Part shown: positions 60,875 through 64,000 of the stretch, piece after piece | Layout: every line of letters begins with the position of its first letter | How positions within the stretch are numbered: position 1 is the first letter of the stretch | Origin: Ramlibacter sp. PS4R-6 | GTDB lineage: Bacteria; Pseudomonadota; Gammaproteobacteria; Burkholderiales; Burkholderiaceae_C | DNA: 64,000 bases | Assembly (NCBI RefSeq): GCF_037572775.1 | Contig: NZ_JBBHKA010000001.1 | Coordinates: 2,914,001-2,978,000, forward strand | Direction: 5' to 3' | Notes under the pieces: model-generated | Told to the model about the DNA's origin: nothing | The model's database searches: none | Seen by the model: the letters and a program-made list of their open reading frames with translations, nothing else | Translations under genes and position numbers: made by a program

Positions 60875-60948
60875 GCCATTAGCATCCGCTCTGCCAACGG
60901 GATGAAGTCCCAATGGTGGTCAATCAACTTCTAGAAGGAAATCAAGTC

Positions 60949-61380
60949 ATGGCAACTGCAAAGAAAGCTGCGAAGAAGTCGGCCAAGAAGGCCCCCGCGA
61001 AGAAGGCTCCGGCGAAGAAGGCCGCAGCGAAGAAGCCGGCCGCGAAGAAGGCACCGGCGAAGAAGGCTCCGGCCAAGAAGGCCGCTGCGAAGAAGGCGCC
61101 GGCGAAGAAGGCCGCGAAGCCCGCGAAGAAGCGCACGCCGAACGCGGCGTTCATGAAGCCCCTGCAACCCGATGCGGCGCTGGCCGCGGTGGTTGGCAAC
61201 AGCGCGATGCCCCGCACGGAAATCGTGTCGAAGCTGTGGGCTTACATCAAGAAGAACAAGCTGCAGGACAACGTCAACAAGCGCATGGTCAACTCCGACG
61301 AGAAGCTGCGCGCGCTGTTCGGCAAGGCCCAGGTCTCGATGTTCGAGATGGCCGGCCTCATCGGCAAGCACATCAAGTAA
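60949..61380 (+). CDS. SWIB/MDM2-domain protein with histone H1-like Lys/Ala/Pro tail
   Basis: This 143-residue protein has two parts. Residues 1-62 are nearly only Lys, Ala and Pro in KKAPAKKA repeats, as in histone H1 tails and AlgP. Residues 67-143 form a SWIB domain (FMKPLQPDAALAAVVG; RTEIVSKLWAYIKKNKLQD; VNSDEKLRALFG). Bacterial SWIB proteins are known in chlamydiae and proteobacteria and are presumed nucleoid- or topoisomerase-associated. A GAAGGAAA ribosome-binding site precedes the ATG at 60949. The Lys-rich part is also a DNA repeat of GCGAAGAAGG units. Confidence 0.92.
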   Translation: MATAKKAAKKSAKKAPAKKAPAKKAAAKKPAAKKAPAKKAPAKKAAAKKAPAKKAAKPAKKRTPNAAFMKPLQPDAALAAVVGNSAMPRTEIVSKLWAYIKKNKLQDNVNKRMVNSDEKLRALFGKAQVSMFEMAGLIGKHIK

Positions 61381-61422
61381 GCAGGCCCGCGCCGAAAGGC
61401 GCGGTCGCCTTGCGCGACTTGC

Positions 61423-61445
61423 AAGGGCCGGGCAACCGGCCCTTT
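61423..61445 (+). terminator. Terminator after the SWIB gene
   Basis: The hairpin AAGGGCCGG-GCAA-CCGGCCCTT is followed by TCTCATTT, 42 bp past the stop. It also lies just beyond the convergent TPP-enzyme gene and may serve both strands. Confidence 0.85.
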
Positions 61446-61458
61446 CTCATTTGCGCGG

Positions 61459-63144
61459 CTACTTCTTCAGCGCGTTCTGGCGGATCGCGCTCAAGGTGCC
61501 GCGCGTGCTGATCACCTCGGGGTCGAGCACCACTTCGATCAGCGTGCCCTGCTTGCGCTCCAGCGCGGCGATGAGCTCCGGCTCGAACTCCGCGGTCTTC
61601 GTGATGCGCACGCCCGCATAGCCATACGCGCGCGCCAGCGCGGCGAAGTCGGGGTTGGCGAGCTGGGTGCCGTGCACGCGTTCCGGGTACTCGCGCTCCT
61701 GGTGCATGCGGATCGTCCCGTACATGCCGTTGTTCAGCAGCACGACGATGCTCTTCGCGCCGTACTGCGCGGCGGTCGCGAGCTCCTGCCCGTTCATCAA
61801 GAAATCGCCGTCGCCCGCGATGGTGAACGCGGTGCGGCCGCTGACGATGTTCGCGGCGATGCCTGCCGGCACGCCGTAGCCCATCGAACCCACCGTGGGC
61901 GCGAGCTGCGTCTTGTGGCCCTTCGCCAGCCCGTGGTGCTTGAAGAAGCGGTGGATCCAGCTGGCGAAGTTGCCGGCCCCGTTGGTGAGCACCGCGTCGT
62001 CGGGCAGGTGCTTCTTGAGCACGGCCACGATCGCCGGCATGTCGATGTCGCCCGGCAGTTTCGTCGGGACGAGGTTCTGCTCGTACTCGGCATGCACGGC
62101 TTCGGTCCATGCGGCCCACGGCACGTCGGGCGGCGCCGTCAGCACCTCGAGCGAACGCGCCGCGGCGTTCATCGTGGCGTTGATCGCCAGGTCGGCCTGG
62201 TACACGCGGTTCAGCTCCTCCGCGCTCGCGTGGATGTGCACCAGCTTCTGTTTCGGCTTGGGCGGCGTGAGCAGCGTGTAGCCGCTGGTGGTCATCTCGC
62301 CCAGGCGCGGGCCGATTGCCAGGATCAGGTCGGCTTCCTTGATGCGCGCCGCGAGCTTCGGGTTGATGCCGATGCCCACGTCGCCCGCGTACAGCGCGTG
62401 GTGGTTGTCGAAGGTGTCCTGGAAGCGGAAGGCGTTGCCCACGGGCAGCTTCCAGTTCTCGGCGAAGCGCTGCAGCGCCTGCGCCGACTGCTGCGTCCAG
62501 CCGCCGCCGCCCGCGATCACGAAAGGCTGTTTCGCCGCGAGCAGCATCTCGCGCAACTCGCGGATCGCGCCGGGGTCGCTCCACGCTTCGACGGCTTCGA
62601 CGCGTCCCACGGGCCGCGAGGCCGTCTGCTGCACCAGCATGTCCTCGGGCAGCACCAGCACCACGGGGCCGGGGCGGCCGTTCATCGCCGTGGCGAAGGC
62701 ACGGGCGACGTATTCGGGAATCCGGTTCGGGTCGTCGATGCGCTCGACGCGCTTGGCCATGCCGCCGGTGGACGGGCCGAAGAAGCTGCGGTAGTCGACC
62801 TCCTGGAAGGCCTCGCGGTCGCGCTGGTCGCTCGCGACGTCGCCGACGAACAGCACCATCGGCGTCGAATCCTGGAACGCGGTGTGCACGCCGATCGACG
62901 CGTTCGTCGCGCCGGGACCGCGCGTGACGAAGCACACGCCGGGCCGTCCCGTGAGCTTGCCCGCGGCTTCCGCCATGTACGCGGCGCCGCCCTCCTGGCG
63001 GTTGATGACGAATTCGATCTTGTCGCGATAGGCGTGGAAGCCGTCGAGCACCGCGAGGAAGCTCTCGCCCGGCACGCCGAAGGCATGCGTCACGCCCTGC
63101 GCCACGAGGCATTCGACGATGAGGTGGCCGGCGATCTGAGTCAT
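61459..63144 (-). CDS. Thiamine-diphosphate-dependent enzyme of the acetolactate synthase family
   Basis: This is a 561-residue enzyme. The N-terminal Pyr domain has FGVPGESFLAVLDG and the cofactor-activating Glu in NRQEGGAAYMAEAAGKL. A central FAD/CoA-like Rossmann domain follows, then a PP domain with the TPP motif GDGDFLMNGQELATAAQYG ending in NN. Sequence is closer to uncharacterised AHAS-like decarboxylases/carboligases than to the biosynthetic IlvB, and no IlvN small subunit is nearby. It diverges from a TetR gene and shares its operator region. The substrate is unknown. Confidence 0.85.
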   Translation of the reverse strand: MTQIAGHLIVECLVAQGVTHAFGVPGESFLAVLDGFHAYRDKIEFVINRQEGGAAYMAEAAGKLTGRPGVCFVTRGPGATNASIGVHTAFQDSTPMVLFVGDVASDQRDREAFQEVDYRSFFGPSTGGMAKRVERIDDPNRIPEYVARAFATAMNGRPGPVVLVLPEDMLVQQTASRPVGRVEAVEAWSDPGAIRELREMLLAAKQPFVIAGGGGWTQQSAQALQRFAENWKLPVGNAFRFQDTFDNHHALYAGDVGIGINPKLAARIKEADLILAIGPRLGEMTTSGYTLLTPPKPKQKLVHIHASAEELNRVYQADLAINATMNAAARSLEVLTAPPDVPWAAWTEAVHAEYEQNLVPTKLPGDIDMPAIVAVLKKHLPDDAVLTNGAGNFASWIHRFFKHHGLAKGHKTQLAPTVGSMGYGVPAGIAANIVSGRTAFTIAGDGDFLMNGQELATAAQYGAKSIVVLLNNGMYGTIRMHQEREYPERVHGTQLANPDFAALARAYGYAGVRITKTAEFEPELIAALERKQGTLIEVVLDPEVISTRGTLSAIRQNALKK

Positions 63145-63150
63145 TGACTT

Positions 63151-63170
63151 TATTAACCGTGTGGTGAATT
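63151..63170. promoter_or_regulatory. Candidate TetR operator 1
   Basis: TATTAAC-N6-GTGAATT matches the perfect palindrome found at 63875-63894 in 12 of 14 arm positions with the same spacing. It lies between the divergent TPP-enzyme and tetR genes. Confidence 0.6.
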
Positions 63171-63178
63171 ATTGCGCC

Positions 63179-63829
63179 ATGACGAGAGACACCGCCCCCG
63201 TCGCGGAGGAGCGCCAGCGCGATGCCGACCGCTCGCAGCTCACCATCCTAGCAGCGGCCCGGGACGAGTTCGCCGAGTTCGGGCTGGGCGGCGCGCGCAT
63301 GGACCGCATCGCCGAACGCGCCGGCGTGAACAAGCGCCTGATCTACTACTACTTCGAGGACAAGGAGAAGCTGTTCGAGGCCGTGCTGGAGCAGGCCTAC
63401 CTCGACATCCGCGAGGAAGAAAGGCACCTGCACCTGCTGGATCTGGCGCCCACCGACGCCGTGCGCAAGCTGGTGGAATTCACCTGGGACTACTACCTCG
63501 CGCACCCGGAGTTCCTTACGCTGCTGAACAGCGCCAACTTGCACAAGGCGCGCCACCTGGCGGAGTCACGGCGCGCGAAGGAACTCAACTCGCCGCTCAT
63601 CGAGACGCTCGGCCAGATCCTCGAGCGCGGCCGGCGCGAAGGCACGTTCCGCGGCGGCGTCGACCCCGTGCAGCTCTACGTGTCGATCGCCGGGCTGTCG
63701 TACTTCTACCTTTCGAACAGCTACACACTGTCGGCCATCTTCGGCCGCGACCTCCTGTCGACCAAGGCCAAGGCCGAGCGCCTCTCGCACATGGTCGACG
63801 TGACGCTGGGCTACCTGCTGAGGAGCTGA
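63179..63829 (+). CDS. TetR-family transcriptional regulator
   Basis: This is a 216-residue protein. The N-terminal helix-turn-helix is ILAAARDEFAEFGLGGARMD and RIAERAGVNKRLIYYYFEDK, followed by an all-helical ligand domain with a TetR_C-type segment (FTWDYYLAHPEFLTLLNSA; GLSYFYLSNSYTLSAIFG). I chose the ATG at 63179. The GTG at 63161 would overlap the operator. It likely represses both the divergent TPP-enzyme gene and the downstream secreted-protein gene, since matching palindromes precede both. Confidence 0.9.
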   Translation: MTRDTAPVAEERQRDADRSQLTILAAARDEFAEFGLGGARMDRIAERAGVNKRLIYYYFEDKEKLFEAVLEQAYLDIREEERHLHLLDLAPTDAVRKLVEFTWDYYLAHPEFLTLLNSANLHKARHLAESRRAKELNSPLIETLGQILERGRREGTFRGGVDPVQLYVSIAGLSYFYLSNSYTLSAIFGRDLLSTKAKAERLSHMVDVTLGYLLRS

Positions 63830-63849
63830 GCCGCGTTTTCCGCGGGGGC

Positions 63850-63894
63850 TTGCGCCGGCCGTCCTGCGCCCTATAATTCACCAGTTAGTGAATT
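63850..63894 (+). promoter_or_regulatory. Promoter with overlapping TetR operator 2
   Basis: TTGCGC (63850-63855), a 16-bp spacer and TATAAT (63872-63877) form a promoter. The perfect palindrome AATTCAC-N6-GTGAATT (63875-63894) overlaps its -10 element and start site, an ideal position for repression. Confidence 0.75.
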
Positions 63895-63923
63895 AAGGTC
63901 CACCGCCCCAGGAGACGACTTCC

Positions 63924-64000
63924 ATGCGCCTTTCCCGCCGCGCCGCACTGGCCGCAGCCACCCTTTCGCTCGCCGCACCCCTGGCCGCCTTCGCGCAGGC
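63924..64000 (+). CDS. Start of a secreted protein, possibly a Bug/TctC-type binding protein (truncated by window edge)
   Basis: An ATG after a GGAGACGACTTCC ribosome-binding site begins MRLSRRAALAAATLSLAAPL, a typical signal peptide with cleavage after AAFAQA. Only 25 residues are visible. Many Comamonadaceae genes of this start encode periplasmic Bug/TctC solute-binding proteins, but nothing in these residues proves it. A TetR-type operator overlaps its promoter. Confidence 0.6.
   Translation, partial: MRLSRRAALAAATLSLAAPLAAFAQ

Noticed and set aside
60960..61130. Short tandem DNA repeats of GCGAAGAAGG type
   Set aside because: They are explained by the KKAPA-repeat protein tail and are not a separate repeat element or CRISPR array.
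61459..63144. Biosynthetic acetolactate synthase large subunit IlvB
   Set aside because: There is no adjacent ilvN or ilvC, and it diverges from a TetR gene with its own operator. The catabolic or uncharacterised branch is more likely.

Overview
The window is gene-dense, high-GC chromosomal DNA from a betaproteobacterium, most likely Burkholderiales/Comamonadaceae (Ramlibacter/Variovorax-like). Supporting signs are a complete phaCAB polyhydroxybutyrate operon, the conserved block thrS-infC-rpmI-rplT-pheS-pheT-ihfA-merR-tRNA-Pro, an infC that starts at ATC, and several aromatic-acid catabolic operons of the kind common in soil Comamonadaceae. I see no insertion sequence, prophage, CRISPR array or rRNA.

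Layout. 1-2.8 kb: a UbiA-type phosphoribosyltransferase (cut by the left edge) divergent from DprE1-like and DprE2-like genes, the set that makes decaprenylphosphoryl-D-arabinose in mycobacteria. 2.8-4.8 kb: ohrR/ohr peroxide defence with two palindromic operators, coupled to a DipZ-like thioredoxin. 4.9-11.2 kb: a large RTX/FG-GAP/DUF4214 protein, the helicase dbpA, an M14 carboxypeptidase and a GNAT acetyltransferase. 11.2-18.3 kb (minus strand): an operon for CoA-thioester aromatic degradation of the 2-aminobenzoyl-CoA or salicylyl-CoA type (monooxygenase/reductase fusion, crotonase, acyl-CoA dehydrogenase, Rid protein, MFS carrier, glutaryl-CoA dehydrogenase), lying behind dusA. 19.5-24.1 kb: small envelope proteins, a DUF3494 ice-binding-type lipoprotein and an OmpA-family porin. 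24.1-27.8 kb: phaCAB. 28-41 kb: a large catabolic locus comprising a zeta-GST maleylpyruvate isomerase, a Rieske oxygenase, a glutamine-synthetase-like ligase, a ferredoxin, an ABM-fold protein, a MarR regulator, 3-hydroxybenzoate 6-monooxygenase, an unknown FAD oxidoreductase, gentisate 1,2-dioxygenase, fumarylpyruvate hydrolase and a TRAP transporter. 41-45.5 kb: a Ser/Thr kinase, a TagH-like FHA protein and a class III cyclase-FHA protein. 45.6-53.7 kb: the translation block. 53.7-64 kb: a SulP-STAS-cNMP transporter fusion, isocitrate lyase, two EamA exporters with an Lrp regulator, a SWIB protein with a histone-like tail, a TPP-dependent enzyme with a TetR regulator, and the start of a secreted protein.

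How the parts fit. The 28-41 kb locus encodes a full route from 3-hydroxybenzoate through gentisate, maleylpyruvate and fumarylpyruvate to fumarate plus pyruvate, with its own uptake system. The adjacent Rieske/GS-like operon probably feeds an amino- or otherwise substituted aromatic into this route; it is the best candidate here for an undescribed pathway. The 11-18 kb operon would feed acetyl-CoA, which phaCAB can store and aceA can send through the glyoxylate bypass.

The most interesting regulatory reading is upstream of thrS: a 13-codon leader ORF with five Thr codons followed by an intrinsic terminator, which looks like a Thr-responsive attenuator. Other sequence-level signals are a terminator hairpin directly abutting pheS, two perfect palindromes before phaC, paired operators around ohr and around the TetR gene, and repeated ACAAGAC boxes before aceA. 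All functional calls come from reading the sequence and recognising motifs. No database search was run.
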